A stretch of DNA of 64,000 nucleotides from Imperialibacter sp. EC-SDR9 (GCF_902498805.1 NZ_LR701593.1:1-64000); one strand, 5' to 3'. Counted from the stretch's first letter, positions 34,561-44,564 are shown. The notes: generated from the letters alone by a model not told the origin. Program-made: numbers and translations.

Positions 34561-35135
34561 ACCTCTATCAACTTATCAGGCAGATCCATATGTATGCTGC
34601 CTTCATCACTATCACGTTTCTGGTGATGTATTTTGTCACCGGCTACCTGATGAACAATCCACAATGGTTTGATCAGGAGAAGCCTGCGCCTGACATCAAG
34701 ACCATTTCAATGAAAAAGCCAGACGTGAGCAATGAGGAGCTGTACAAACAACTAAAAAATAAACTGGAAATAAGCGGCCGCTTCCACAATTCCTGGACAA
34801 ACAAAGGCACCACTTACTACGAATACCAAAGCATGCTGCGGCAAACGATCATTTCCTTTGACAGCACCCATACCACGGCAACGGTCAAAGTATCTGACAG
34901 AAACACTATGGGAAGCGTCACGGCTTACCATAGGCTACACAAATACGGGGGTCCTCCTGCCTATAGCTTGTATATCCTGCTGATGGATCTCGCCAGCCTG
35001 GCCCTGCTCATATTCGTACTAACTGGCGTGTACATGTGGCTGAGCTTCGTAAAATACAGGTGGCTGGGTGTGGGCTTCCTTGCTGTTGGCCTCGCCTACT
35101 CATTATGGGTTTGGTTAACCTTCATCTTTTACTAA
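34545..35135 (+). CDS. PepSY-type membrane protein, second of a pair
   Basis: 196 residues from the ATG at 34545: an N-terminal segment (IRQIHMYAAFITITFLVMYF), a soluble domain (about 50-130), and two C-terminal membrane segments with LLIFVLTGVYMWLSF. It has the same plan as the preceding protein and overlaps it by 16 nt; the two probably form one membrane unit. An earlier in-frame ATG at 34380 would lie wholly within the upstream gene and is unlikely. Confidence 0.7.
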   Translation: MAHRVNLYQLIRQIHMYAAFITITFLVMYFVTGYLMNNPQWFDQEKPAPDIKTISMKKPDVSNEELYKQLKNKLEISGRFHNSWTNKGTTYYEYQSMLRQTIISFDSTHTTATVKVSDRNTMGSVTAYHRLHKYGGPPAYSLYILLMDLASLALLIFVLTGVYMWLSFVKYRWLGVGFLAVGLAYSLWVWLTFIFY

Positions 35136-35198
35136 TTTCGACGGAATCCGGGGCTGCGCATCCTATTCAACTAACTTGCCCAACAATATGATCCACTT

Positions 35199-36515
35199 AT
35201 GTCGCAAGAAAAGAAAATAGGGCTCTGGACTTCTACTTCCCTCGTTGTTGGCAACATGATAGGCTCGGGTATTTTCTTCCTGCCTGTAGCCCTGGCTGCC
35301 TACGGGGCTATCAGCCTGCTTGGCTGGGTGATTTCATCCATTGGTGCACTTTTTCTTGCTCTCGTTTTTGTCCGACTCAGTCGGCGATTCCCTAATGAAG
35401 ATGGGGGGCCCTACACCTATGCCACCAAAGGCCTGGGGCATTTTGCCGGTTTTCTCTCTTCATGGGGCTACCAGATATCCACGCTGGCTACCAATGCTGC
35501 CATAGTGGTGGCCTTCGTTAGCTACCTGTCGGTGCTGATCCCCCGGCTTGCCGATAATTCCAGCTACTCCCTGGCAGTGAGCCTGGCTGTCGTATGGCTG
35601 CTCACCTGGGTAAATACCCTCGGCATAAAAGAAGCTGGCTATGTGCAGCTAACCACTACTGTATTAAAGCTAGCTCCCTTATTATTGGTAACTATTGCCG
35701 GTTTGTTTTATGTCGATTTTGGCAATTTTCGTCCTTTCAATATTAGTGAAGTAAGTAATTTCAGCGCAGTCACCGCCACCGCCACTATCACACTTTTTGC
35801 TTTCATGGGCCTGGAAGTAGCAACTATCCCCGGAAAAAGCATCCAGAACCCGGAGACCACAGTTCCAAAAGCCACCATGCTTGGCACGTTGATTACCACC
35901 GGGGTTTATATTTTGAGCTCGGTTGCCCTCATGGGAATGATCCATCCTTCCGAACTTCAACATTCCAACGCCCCGTTCGCCGATGCCGCTGGATTGATTT
36001 GGGGGGATACCGGCCGTTACCTCATCACCATTGGTGCCCTGATATCCACTTTTGGAGCGCTGAACGGATGGATTCTGCTCCAGGGACAAACCCCCTATGC
36101 TGCAGCAAAAAATGGCGATTTCCCCAGGATATTTGCCAAAGTAAATAAAAACGGCACCCCGGCGGTTGGCCTCATCATCGGAAGTGTTATTGTTTCAATA
36201 TTGTTGGTAATGAACTACTCCCGAGGAATGGCCGGTGCCTTTGAGTTCCTCATCCTGTTAACAGCCACTACCGTCCTTGTGCCGTACCTTTTCTCGGCAG
36301 CGTCTTTTTTGATTGTCAACCGAAACCAGAATATTCCCCCGGCAAAACGGCTTTGGGATATTTGCTTGGGTCTGCTCGCATTTGGTTACGGAATGTGGGC
36401 GATGATCGGCGCAGGCCAGGAGAGCATTGCCTGGGGTTTTGTATCACTGCTGCTCGGCATACCGCTGTATGTTTTCGGAAAAACTAAACCAACTAGACTG
36501 ACTTCGAACGAATGA
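35199..36515 (+). CDS. APC-superfamily amino-acid permease
   Basis: 438 residues, about twelve membrane segments. The N-terminal GNMIGSGIFFLPVALA is the APC-family substrate-binding turn; the helix with FAFMGLEVATIPG is its partner. It most resembles AdiC-type arginine/agmatine exchangers. It overlaps the DUF4038 gene by 4 nt and is followed by a DDAH-like gene, which supports an arginine- or guanidine-type substrate, but this is inference. Confidence 0.85.
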   Translation: MSQEKKIGLWTSTSLVVGNMIGSGIFFLPVALAAYGAISLLGWVISSIGALFLALVFVRLSRRFPNEDGGPYTYATKGLGHFAGFLSSWGYQISTLATNAAIVVAFVSYLSVLIPRLADNSSYSLAVSLAVVWLLTWVNTLGIKEAGYVQLTTTVLKLAPLLLVTIAGLFYVDFGNFRPFNISEVSNFSAVTATATITLFAFMGLEVATIPGKSIQNPETTVPKATMLGTLITTGVYILSSVALMGMIHPSELQHSNAPFADAAGLIWGDTGRYLITIGALISTFGALNGWILLQGQTPYAAAKNGDFPRIFAKVNKNGTPAVGLIIGSVIVSILLVMNYSRGMAGAFEFLILLTATTVLVPYLFSAASFLIVNRNQNIPPAKRLWDICLGLLAFGYGMWAMIGAGQESIAWGFVSLLLGIPLYVFGKTKPTRLTSNE

Positions 36516-37924
36516 AATATTTAAACGTCGCCTTAAGCATCACGGGCCTACTGCTTATTTTCGGAGTAGCTGCCAAATCGCAGCCTTTGAAGGTGAGCGA
36601 CAACAAACGCTTTTTAGTAAAGGAAGACGGCTCGCCGTTCTTTTACCTGGCAGACACCGGATGGGAGCTGTTTCACAGACTTGACCGAAACGAGGTTGAC
36701 TACTACCTGCGAAACAGAGCCAGCAAAGGATTTACGGCTATTCAGGCTGTAATTCTCAGTGAGATAAACGGGCTGACGGTGCCCAACGCTGAGGGAAATC
36801 TTCCACTCGTTGATTTCGATCCTTCGCAACCCAACGAAAAGTACTTTGAACTAGTGGATCATGTCGTGAAAAAAGCTGAAGAGTTCGGTTTGTATATGGC
36901 ACTCCTTCCCACCTGGGGAGCCTATGCAGAGGATCAACCCCACCCTTTGTTTGATAATAAAATGATCTTCACGGAATCCAACGCACGAACCTACGGTGAG
37001 TTTTTAGGGAAAAGGTATAAAGACCAGTGGAATGTGTTATGGATACTAGGCGGCGATAGGGTTCCAACCGACAAGGAAAATATTTGGAATGCTATGGCAG
37101 AGGGATTGAAGAAAGGAGCTGGCAATGCCCACCTCATCAGCTATCACCCATCTGGCCAGCAAACCAGTTCCGAATGGTTTCACAAAACCAACTGGTTGGA
37201 CTTCAACATCCTGCAGTCAGGGCACCAGCGTTTTTCTGACAATGTGTACACCAGGGTGGCAAACGACTACAACCTCACCCCGCCCAAGCCTGTACTCAAT
37301 GGTGAACCGGCCTATGAAGACATCAACGAATGGTTCAATCCCGCTAACCCTCGTTACAACGATTACGAGATAAGAAAATATGCTTACTGGTCAGTCTTTG
37401 CCGGAGCCTTTGGCCACACGTATGGCAACAATAATATCTGGCAAATGTACACAGCTGACGTAAGCCCGATTATTTATGCCAACATGCCCTGGAATGAAGC
37501 GCTTGAGCAACCCGGAGCAAGCCAGATGCAGCACCTTAGAAACCTGATGGAATCACGCCCATTTTTGACCCGAATTCCAGATCAGTCGGTGATTGATCAG
37601 GAAAATTATGAATACGCCTCCGATCACATGCAAGCTACAAGAGACGGCCAACCGGGAAAGAAAGACGCTACTTACATAATGGCCTACCTACCTATGAGTC
37701 GGGATCTTTCTATCAAAACGGATGTAATCGACGGAAGAAACTTGTTCGTATGGTGGTACAGCCCCGTTAACGGAGAAGCGATACCCTATGGAAAAGTAAA
37801 AAACACAGGCGTGTTCAGGATATCTACCTGGAACGTTTTCGTCAAAGAGAATCAACCTGGGCCTGACTGGGTCATTGTGATTGATGATGCCGACAAAAAA
37901 TACCCAGCGCCTGGCAAAAAATAA
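36512..37924 (+). CDS. DUF4038-type glycoside hydrolase, exported
   Basis: 470 residues with a signal peptide (about 1-23, ending AKSQ). The catalytic TIM-barrel has the family segments FLVKEDGSPFFYLADTGWEL (29-48), WNVLWILGGDRVPTD and GEPAYEDI, with Asp and Glu in places expected for an apiosidase-like glycosidase; a beta-sandwich C-terminal part follows (about 370-470). It probably acts on plant- or algal-type polysaccharide in the periplasm or outside. It overlaps the permease gene by 4 nt. Confidence 0.82.
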   Translation: MKYLNVALSITGLLLIFGVAAKSQPLKVSDNKRFLVKEDGSPFFYLADTGWELFHRLDRNEVDYYLRNRASKGFTAIQAVILSEINGLTVPNAEGNLPLVDFDPSQPNEKYFELVDHVVKKAEEFGLYMALLPTWGAYAEDQPHPLFDNKMIFTESNARTYGEFLGKRYKDQWNVLWILGGDRVPTDKENIWNAMAEGLKKGAGNAHLISYHPSGQQTSSEWFHKTNWLDFNILQSGHQRFSDNVYTRVANDYNLTPPKPVLNGEPAYEDINEWFNPANPRYNDYEIRKYAYWSVFAGAFGHTYGNNNIWQMYTADVSPIIYANMPWNEALEQPGASQMQHLRNLMESRPFLTRIPDQSVIDQENYEYASDHMQATRDGQPGKKDATYIMAYLPMSRDLSIKTDVIDGRNLFVWWYSPVNGEAIPYGKVKNTGVFRISTWNVFVKENQPGPDWVIVIDDADKKYPAPGKK

Positions 37925-37929
37925 ATGAT

Positions 37930-38808
37930 ATGAGCAAAAGTAGCCATTCAGAATTCGGAAGACTTACAAAGTTGGTTATCAAACCTACCGTGCATGCATT
38001 TGTCAGCGAGGAGAAAATGCACCAGGAATGGCAGGCATTAAACTATCTGCAAAAGCCGGACTTCGTTCTTGCAAACGAAGAATATGAGAAGTTTGAAAGA
38101 GTGCTGAAAGCCACCGGTACCGAACTCCTTCACCTGCCTATAGGCGAGGGGCTGTCTATCGATTCGCTTTACTGCCGGGATGCGTCTATAGCCACCGACT
38201 TTGGTATGATCATTTGCCGTATGGGCAAACAAGCCCGTGCCGGAGAGCCTGAAGCACAAAAGAAATTCTTTGCAGACAATGACATAACCATTCTAGGGGA
38301 AATTGAGGCTCCAGGCACACTAGAGGGCGGAGACGTGGCCTGGCTCGACAACAAAACCATGGCAGTTGGACACACCTATCGAACCAATCTGGAGGGCATT
38401 TCCCAGTTAAAAGCCATGCTTGAACCGAAAGGTGTTGAGGTGGTAGTAGCCGAATTACCACATTACAGGGGCCCATCCGACGTTTTTCACCTGATGTCGA
38501 TATTGAGCCCGGTTGATAAGAACCTGGCGGTCGTGTATTCGCCATTGATGCCAATTGCCTTTCGAAATCTGCTTTTGGAAAGGGGCTTTCAGCTAGTGGA
38601 AGTGCCGGAAGAAGAGTTTGATTCCATGGGTTGCAATGTGCTGGCGCTGACTCCCCGTCAATGCCTGATGGTGGAGGGAAATCCAATAACAGAAAAAAGG
38701 CTCAGAGATGTTGACTGCGAAGTAATTACCTACAAAGGTCAGGAAATCAGCGTAAAGGGTGGTGGTGGACCCACTTGTTTGACAAGGCCTATTTCCAGAG
38801 GACTTTAG
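37930..38808 (+). CDS. amidinotransferase-family hydrolase (DDAH-like)
   Basis: 292 residues in the guanidine-modifying superfamily. The probable catalytic triad is in place: Cys283 in GGGPTCLTRP, His187 in PSDVFHLMS, and an acidic residue in the EGGDV region (133-135). Dimethylarginine dimethylaminohydrolase and arginine deiminase relatives share this layout. It releases citrulline or a similar product from a guanidino compound. It follows the glycosidase gene by 6 bp, in an operon with an APC permease. Confidence 0.85.
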   Translation: MSKSSHSEFGRLTKLVIKPTVHAFVSEEKMHQEWQALNYLQKPDFVLANEEYEKFERVLKATGTELLHLPIGEGLSIDSLYCRDASIATDFGMIICRMGKQARAGEPEAQKKFFADNDITILGEIEAPGTLEGGDVAWLDNKTMAVGHTYRTNLEGISQLKAMLEPKGVEVVVAELPHYRGPSDVFHLMSILSPVDKNLAVVYSPLMPIAFRNLLLERGFQLVEVPEEEFDSMGCNVLALTPRQCLMVEGNPITEKRLRDVDCEVITYKGQEISVKGGGGPTCLTRPISRGL

Positions 38809-38829
38809 CAAGTGCATGCTATCCTGTCA

Positions 38830-39288
38830 TTAGCCACGCACAATCCTTTGGTCAAGGCTTAGTGGAAGAATCCTTGTTTCAATCATGTCAAAGTCTCTTG
38901 ACATTGGATTGATTATAAAGTTTAAAGAACTTTTGTCCACAACCGATGGCACGCCGAAACACAATAAACCACTAGCTAAAAGTTGGCTACCAAACTCCTC
39001 TGAAACATTCCCGTGAGGTATTGCATCCCATCCTTCGGGCAAATCGCCAGCTGAATACTTTTTAACCATCGCATCAGGGCAATCAAGCTCCATCACCGAG
39101 TATAAGACATAGCGTTCCGAGGAAAAGAGCTCAGTATCTACCGTGAGCCTTTCCAGCAAAGCAGATGAAACAGAGCTGCTACCATATAGCGCTGGAAAGC
39201 CCTGTCGATTCCACCGTCCACCGTAAATCTTGGCACCCTGCCCTGACAAATCACAAAATTCAGTCCTGGCAATTCTATAAATTGTCAT
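38830..39288 (-). CDS. RES-domain toxin
   Basis: 152 residues forming a single RES domain: RIAR (5-8), YGGRWN with Tyr22 and Arg25, the ALLERL segment with Glu46, and a conserved Ser/Asn-rich end. Known RES toxins degrade or phosphorolyse NAD+. The gene overlaps its antitoxin partner by 4 nt and ends 22 bp from the convergent DDAH gene. The toxin half looks intact. Confidence 0.92.
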   Translation of the reverse strand: MTIYRIARTEFCDLSGQGAKIYGGRWNRQGFPALYGSSSVSSALLERLTVDTELFSSERYVLYSVMELDCPDAMVKKYSAGDLPEGWDAIPHGNVSEEFGSQLLASGLLCFGVPSVVDKSSLNFIINPMSRDFDMIETRILPLSLDQRIVRG

Positions 39289-39773
39289 ATAGCAATGCCG
39301 TGCTGAACTCGCATTATCTCATTTTTGAGCAGATCAACTCCTTCTGATACATCTATGAGGTCAATAGGCTTTATATTTCCCAGGCTAAAAAGTGGCCTTT
39401 CCATCCATCGCCGGAAGCCCTCCTGGCCAAAATAAGAAATGCCACTGGCGTAAAGAGTAGCCAGTTCATACATTTTTTCAGATTGCACTATATCGAAAAC
39501 ATCCTTTCTTTGAAGTGTTTTTGAAGAGACCGACAAAGCCCTGGCCATATTTTCGTAATCGAGACCTGTCACTTGCTTCAGCCTGTCAAAAGAACCTTTG
39601 CTCAATCCCTTCCTGAAGGTAGCAACTCTCTGAAGTGGCTCCATAAGTTGATCATTAGCTAAGCCCAGAATAGCTCCGGGAGAAAATTTACCCGGCAGGG
39701 CATAGTATGCGATAGCAGCTTCACGCACTTCCATTGGCTTGTCATCTTTGAGCTCGTATCCTGGCTTTTTCAT
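39285..39773 (-). CDS. Xre/MbcA/ParS-type antitoxin
   Basis: 162 residues with an N-terminal helix-turn-helix-like region (about 60-100, with SFDRLKQVTGL and ALSVSSKTLQRK) and the C-terminal antitoxin domain that binds the toxin (FRRWMERPLFSLGN near residues 128-141). It is upstream of the toxin, the usual order in RES-Xre pairs, and probably represses the operon. Gap 39774-39989 shows nothing further. Confidence 0.9.
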   Translation of the reverse strand: MKKPGYELKDDKPMEVREAAIAYYALPGKFSPGAILGLANDQLMEPLQRVATFRKGLSKGSFDRLKQVTGLDYENMARALSVSSKTLQRKDVFDIVQSEKMYELATLYASGISYFGQEGFRRWMERPLFSLGNIKPIDLIDVSEGVDLLKNEIMRVQHGIAI

Positions 39774-39989
39774 ATTCGGGTAATTTGTCCACTAATATAA
39801 CGTATTTTGTCCTAAAGTTGTTCATTTCTCTACCTTTAATTACAACAGCCTCTCAACCCAGCTTCAATAATCTCTTTAATGATCCCTTCATTATTTCATA
39901 ATGCCCCGTTTGTAATAAAACCGTTATGAAGAAGCAATTTTGATTATATTAAGGACTGAATTAAATGTGATATCTCTAATTATACTCAA

Positions 39990-41468
39990 ATGCCCCACAA
40001 AAAAATAACACCCCCAGCTTCAGGAAGCACTTCTAGAAGAACGTTTATGAAAAATGCGGCTATCGCAGGTGCTGCGTTCACCATAGTACCACGATACGTA
40101 ATAGGCGGCAAAGGATACCTTGCCCCAAGTGACAAACTGCTCGTAGCAGGCATCGGTGCCGGCGGCAAAGGCACAAGCGACATCGCCAATTTTGCAAAAA
40201 GTGGCAAGGCCGAAATCGCCTTCCTTTGTGACGTAGATGACAGGAGAGCGGAGACTTCACGAAAGAACTTCCCCAAAGCAAAATACTATAAAGACTACAG
40301 AGAGATGCTCGACAAGGAAGGCAAGAACTTCGATGCAGTGTCGGTATCAACTCCTGACCACCAGCACGCAGTTCAGGCGCTTGCAGCCATGCAAATGGGC
40401 AAGCACGTGTACGTGCAAAAGCCATTGACCCATGATATTTATGAAGCCAGAATGCTTACCCAGGCGGCAGAAAAATACAAAGTGGTGACACAAATGGGAA
40501 ACCAGGGCGCCTCTGGTGATGGCGTACGTCAAATGAGAGAATGGTATGATGCAGGCATTATTGGTGATGTAACTGAAGTATTTTGCTGGACAAACCGTCC
40601 GGTGTGGCCGCAAGGCATTCCATGGCCAACGCAAAGCGCTCCGATACCAAAAGAACTCGACTGGGAATTATGGCTCGGCACTGCACCGAAAAAAGATTAC
40701 GTAGATAAACTGGTGCCCTTCAACTGGCGTGGCTGGTGGGACTACGGCACTGGTGCCCTTGGCGACATGGCTTGCCATATTATTGAACCTCCTTTCCGCA
40801 CGCTTGGGCTTGGTTATCCAAGCTCTGTAGAGTGCAGTGTGGGTAGCGTATATGTAGACGAGTTTAAGAGAGGCTACTTCCCCGATAGCTGTCCTCCTTC
40901 CTCTCACGTCATCATGAATTTCCCCGGCCCAGGAGGAAAACCAGACGTTAAGTTCCATTGGATGGATGGCGGCATCCAGCCTGAAAGACCTGAAGAGCTT
41001 GGCCCTAATGAGATGATGGGGGATGGCGGCAACGGAGTCATCATGGTCGGCAGCAAAGGCAAAATGATGTGCAGCACCTATGGCAGAGACCCTAAGTTGC
41101 TTCCAACTTCAAGAACGAACGAGGTAAAAGTGCCGCAAACACTTGCCAGAGTCCCTGGTGGATCCGACACAGGCCACTACTTCCAGTGGGTGGAGGCTTG
41201 TATCGCAGGGTATGGCAAAATGGAAGTGAGCTCACCGTTTGATATTGCAGGCCCTATGACAGAGAGTATCCTGATGGGTAACCTGGCCATAAGAAGCTAC
41301 GATATTCAGAAGAAGAGACCAGGTGGCAGAGACGACCAGTTCGATTACCCGGGCCGCTTCATCAAACTCATGTGGGATGGCCCTAACATGAAAATCACCA
41401 ACTTCGATGATGCCAACCAGTTTGTTCGCAGAGACTACCGTGATGGCTGGAAAATGCAGGGATTGTAA
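39990..41468 (+). CDS. Gfo/Idh/MocA-family oxidoreductase with Tat signal
   Basis: 492 residues. The N-terminus carries a twin-arginine signal (TSRRTFMKNAAIAGAAF), so the enzyme is exported folded with its cofactor. The Rossmann domain starts at LLVAGIGAGGKGTSDI (about 50-65); the second half holds VYVQKPLTHD, typical of the EKP-like active-site motif with Glu changed to Gln, and WYDAGIIGDV. Likely a periplasmic sugar dehydrogenase. Its substrate is unknown. A terminator follows. Confidence 0.9.
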   Translation: MPHKKITPPASGSTSRRTFMKNAAIAGAAFTIVPRYVIGGKGYLAPSDKLLVAGIGAGGKGTSDIANFAKSGKAEIAFLCDVDDRRAETSRKNFPKAKYYKDYREMLDKEGKNFDAVSVSTPDHQHAVQALAAMQMGKHVYVQKPLTHDIYEARMLTQAAEKYKVVTQMGNQGASGDGVRQMREWYDAGIIGDVTEVFCWTNRPVWPQGIPWPTQSAPIPKELDWELWLGTAPKKDYVDKLVPFNWRGWWDYGTGALGDMACHIIEPPFRTLGLGYPSSVECSVGSVYVDEFKRGYFPDSCPPSSHVIMNFPGPGGKPDVKFHWMDGGIQPERPEELGPNEMMGDGGNGVIMVGSKGKMMCSTYGRDPKLLPTSRTNEVKVPQTLARVPGGSDTGHYFQWVEACIAGYGKMEVSSPFDIAGPMTESILMGNLAIRSYDIQKKRPGGRDDQFDYPGRFIKLMWDGPNMKITNFDDANQFVRRDYRDGWKMQGL

Positions 41469-41492
41469 CCTACTCTAAATCATATATTGACG

Positions 41493-41523
41493 AAGTCACT
41501 GTCGCAAGGCAGTGACTTTTTTT
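41493..41523 (+). terminator. terminator after the Gfo/Idh gene
   Basis: Arms AAGTCACTG and CAGTGACTT around an 8-nt loop, followed by five more T, 24 nt after the stop. Confidence 0.85.
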
Positions 41524-41600
41524 AATCAACAATTCAGCTCATTTTTGAAGAAAAAAAGGCTACGAGAAAGCTCTGATTTGCTAAATTTGACAATCCCCTA

Positions 41601-42416
41601 ATGAAAAATACGTTTGCTATGAAAAACCTTACACATTTAGTTATATGCGTCCTCCTTACTCCAGCAGGTATTTTCGCTCAAACTACCAGGGAGGTAACCG
41701 ACAATCAGTTGATAAAACTTTACGCTGGCCTGCGGGTTGCCGACGTTTCCGATGGCATGGACATGTTGGGCATGCCAGATGTAGGACTGATGGACCCAAA
41801 AATAGCCCCTCTTTGGAAAGACATTGAAGGGTTCAAACACCAATTCGTTGGCATCGCCTTTACGGTAAGGTATGTTCCTACTACAAGACGTCCGCATCCT
41901 GGCAATGTGAGCCGTGACGACTATAAACATTGGAGAGATATGTGGTATACCAACGTGTCGGCAGAGCCATTTATAAAAGACATAAAAGAAGGCCATGTGA
42001 TAGTGATAGATAATGCCAATGATGGTGATACCGGATCGACCGGATCGAACAACAGCATGATTTGGAAATCGAAAGGCGCAATCGGCATTGTTTCGGCAGG
42101 CGGTGTCAGAGATACGGACGAAGTGATAAAACAAGGCATCCCTGTTTACATGAACTACGAAAAGAGAGGACGAGGTATCCGCCCGGGACGGAATGAGCTT
42201 GACTCTTATAACGAGCCAGTCGTTGTTGGCGGTGTTTACATCAGGCCGGGTGATGTGATTGTAGCTGATGGAGATGGTGTAATAGTCGTTCCAAGGGATA
42301 TCGCTATTGACGTAGCTGATGCGGCCAGAGAAGAATTGCTGATCGATAAAGAACAAAGGAGAAAACTCTACAAAGAACTTGGCATCCCTTACGATTTCAC
42401 CGTGGAAAATAAATAG
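41601..42416 (+). CDS. exported RraA-family protein
   Basis: 271 residues with a signal peptide (about 1-26, ending IFAQ). The RraA/HMG-aldolase-like domain includes VADVSDGMDMLG, SAGGVRDTDEV and the VIVADGDGVIVVP run, with residues of the metal and pyruvate-type site. RraA proteins vary from RNase E inhibitors to keto-acid aldolases; an exported version favours an enzyme. It lies after the Gfo/Idh gene with a terminator between. Confidence 0.82.
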   Translation: MKNTFAMKNLTHLVICVLLTPAGIFAQTTREVTDNQLIKLYAGLRVADVSDGMDMLGMPDVGLMDPKIAPLWKDIEGFKHQFVGIAFTVRYVPTTRRPHPGNVSRDDYKHWRDMWYTNVSAEPFIKDIKEGHVIVIDNANDGDTGSTGSNNSMIWKSKGAIGIVSAGGVRDTDEVIKQGIPVYMNYEKRGRGIRPGRNELDSYNEPVVVGGVYIRPGDVIVADGDGVIVVPRDIAIDVADAAREELLIDKEQRRKLYKELGIPYDFTVENK

Positions 42417-42518
42417 TAACAACATTTATTAACCCGTAGTGAGGAAGAGTTGTTCATTTGATAAGCCTTCGGCGATTGGGCAATATTCTGTAATATTATC
42501 CAATAATAGATTGTAGCT

Positions 42519-43814
42519 ATGAAATCATTCTCGCCCATCGTGTTCCTCATGTTACTTTTTGTTGCTACCTCACTACAAGGCCAGGTTTCCAAAACAGAGA
42601 CACGCCTTACAAAATACATCGACCAACACAACAACGAGGCCCTTCAGCTACTTGAGGAAATCATTAACATCAACAGCGGTACGATGAATTTCGATGGTGT
42701 GAAAGCCGTTGCCGACGTACTCATGCCCAAGTTCAAAGCCCTTGGCATGGAAGTAGAATGGAAAGACGGAAGTGCCTGGAACAGGGCAGGTCATCTGGTA
42801 GCCAAAACTACGGCAGGAAAAGGAAAGAAAATTCTACTCATCGGCCACCTCGATACAGTATTTGAGCTGGAAAGCCCATTTCAAAAATACAAAGTACTGA
42901 ATGACACAACAGCCAGTGGGCCCGGCATTGCTGACATGAAGGGTGGCGACATTATCATTCTTCAGGCATTGTCAGCACTTAATAATGCAGGCCTGCTAAA
43001 AGACATGAGCATTACTGTGGTGATGACTGGCGACGAGGAACTGAGTGGTGACCCGCTTTCCCTTTCGAAACAGGAACTGGTAGAAGCAGCCAAATGGGCT
43101 GACATCGCTCTTGGTTTTGAAAATGGGGACGGCAATCCAGGCACAGCGAATGTTGCCCGCAGAAGCTCATCAGGTTGGACGCTAAAAGTAACAGGCAATG
43201 CCGCCCATTCTTCTCAGGTGTTCAAACCTGAGGTAGGTGCTGGTGCTATTTACGAAGCCGCCAGAATCCTGACAGAGTTTTACGCAGCGCTAAGCACAGA
43301 AGAGTACCTCACTTTCAATCCGGGAATGATTCTTGGCGGCACCAACGTCGCCTACGAGGAATCTATAGACGGAGGAAGAGCTACCGGCAAAAGCAACGTG
43401 GTAGCCAAGGATGCCGTGGTAACAGGTGATATTCGCACCATTTCACCTGAGCAACTTCAGCGCACTCAAAAAACCATGACAGAGGTTGTGGCGAAACACC
43501 TGCCCAAGACCAATGCTACCATCAGTTTTGATGAAGGCTACCCACCCTTTGCCCCTACCGAAGGCAACTATGAGTTATTGAAACAACTCAGCAAAGTAAG
43601 CACCGATCTGGGTTTTATGGCTGTAGAGCCCGTAAACCCAAGCAATGCTGGTGCGGCCGACATTTCATTTACCTCTGACTACATCGAAATGGGGTTAGAT
43701 GGACTGGGAATGGGTGGTAAAAACGACCATACTGTGAATGAAACAGGGAATTTAAAGACATTGCCGATGCAGACGAAAAGAGCTGCGATCCTGCTCTACA
43801 GGTTAACCAGATAA
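42519..43814 (+). CDS. M20-family metallopeptidase, exported (glutamate carboxypeptidase-like)
   Basis: 431 residues, signal peptide about 1-22 (ending LQGQ). Two-zinc site: LIGHLDTVFE, the bridging-Asp segment GPGIADMKGG, and catalytic TGDEELSGD. A dimerisation domain (about 205-330) interrupts the catalytic domain, as in CPG2-like enzymes. It likely trims C-terminal residues from small peptides or folate-like compounds in the periplasm. Single gene. Confidence 0.9.
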   Translation: MKSFSPIVFLMLLFVATSLQGQVSKTETRLTKYIDQHNNEALQLLEEIININSGTMNFDGVKAVADVLMPKFKALGMEVEWKDGSAWNRAGHLVAKTTAGKGKKILLIGHLDTVFELESPFQKYKVLNDTTASGPGIADMKGGDIIILQALSALNNAGLLKDMSITVVMTGDEELSGDPLSLSKQELVEAAKWADIALGFENGDGNPGTANVARRSSSGWTLKVTGNAAHSSQVFKPEVGAGAIYEAARILTEFYAALSTEEYLTFNPGMILGGTNVAYEESIDGGRATGKSNVVAKDAVVTGDIRTISPEQLQRTQKTMTEVVAKHLPKTNATISFDEGYPPFAPTEGNYELLKQLSKVSTDLGFMAVEPVNPSNAGAADISFTSDYIEMGLDGLGMGGKNDHTVNETGNLKTLPMQTKRAAILLYRLTR

Positions 43815-43913
43815 CCCGTTGATGATGGTTTAGCATCCATTCTGTCTTGGTCGGGACTTTTAATGAATAGTATTTTTTGAAACTTATCGGCCATTTACCA
43901 AGTTATCAACATC

Positions 43914-44564
43914 ATGAGAAATACTCTTGCCAAATCATCACTACTTATAGCCGTATTAGGCTTCTATTCCTGCGATGCCCAAAAATCAAAAAATGACGGT
44001 GGCGTACGTCAGGTTGACCTTAAGGCTCCTGCCGGAAAAGCCATCGCTGCTTTTGCAGAAGGCTGCTTCTGGTGTTCAGAACATATCTTTGAGGCAGTAG
44101 TGGGTGTCGACTCGGCAGTGTCGGGCTACGCAGGTGGGCACACCAAAAACCCCACCTACGAACTTGTGAATACTGAAACGACGGGTCATGCTGAAACAGT
44201 GTTGGTCTACTACGACCCTTCCAGGATTAATTACGAAGAGCTGACCAAAGTATTCTTTACGTCGCAGGATCCAACTACCAAGGACCGTCAGGGACCGGAC
44301 GTCGGCAATTCTTACCGCTCCATCTTGTTCTATATGACACCGGAGGAGAAAGCCATAGCAGAAAAATCGCTAAAGGCCTTCGATAGCTCAGGCATGTTCA
44401 GCAAGCCCATTGTGTCTGAAATAATGGAACTGAAAGCTTTCTACAGAGCAGAGGAATATCACCAGGATTATATCGAGCACAACCCGGGCAGTGGTTATGT
44501 GCGGGGAGTTTCCATTCCCAGGTACGAGAAGTTTAAACGCACTTATAAAGGGAAGTTAAAATAG
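43914..44564 (+). CDS. msrA: peptide methionine sulfoxide reductase A, lipoprotein
   Basis: Reduces methionine-S-sulfoxide in proteins. 216 residues with a probable lipoprotein signal (Cys20 in GFYSC), so it acts in the periplasm or at the outer membrane. The catalytic GCFWC (Cys51, Cys54) is followed by the GYAGGHTKNPTY motif. No msrB neighbour is seen. It ends at a shared terminator facing the sulfide operon. Confidence 0.95.
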   Translation: MRNTLAKSSLLIAVLGFYSCDAQKSKNDGGVRQVDLKAPAGKAIAAFAEGCFWCSEHIFEAVVGVDSAVSGYAGGHTKNPTYELVNTETTGHAETVLVYYDPSRINYEELTKVFFTSQDPTTKDRQGPDVGNSYRSILFYMTPEEKAIAEKSLKAFDSSGMFSKPIVSEIMELKAFYRAEEYHQDYIEHNPGSGYVRGVSIPRYEKFKRTYKGKLK

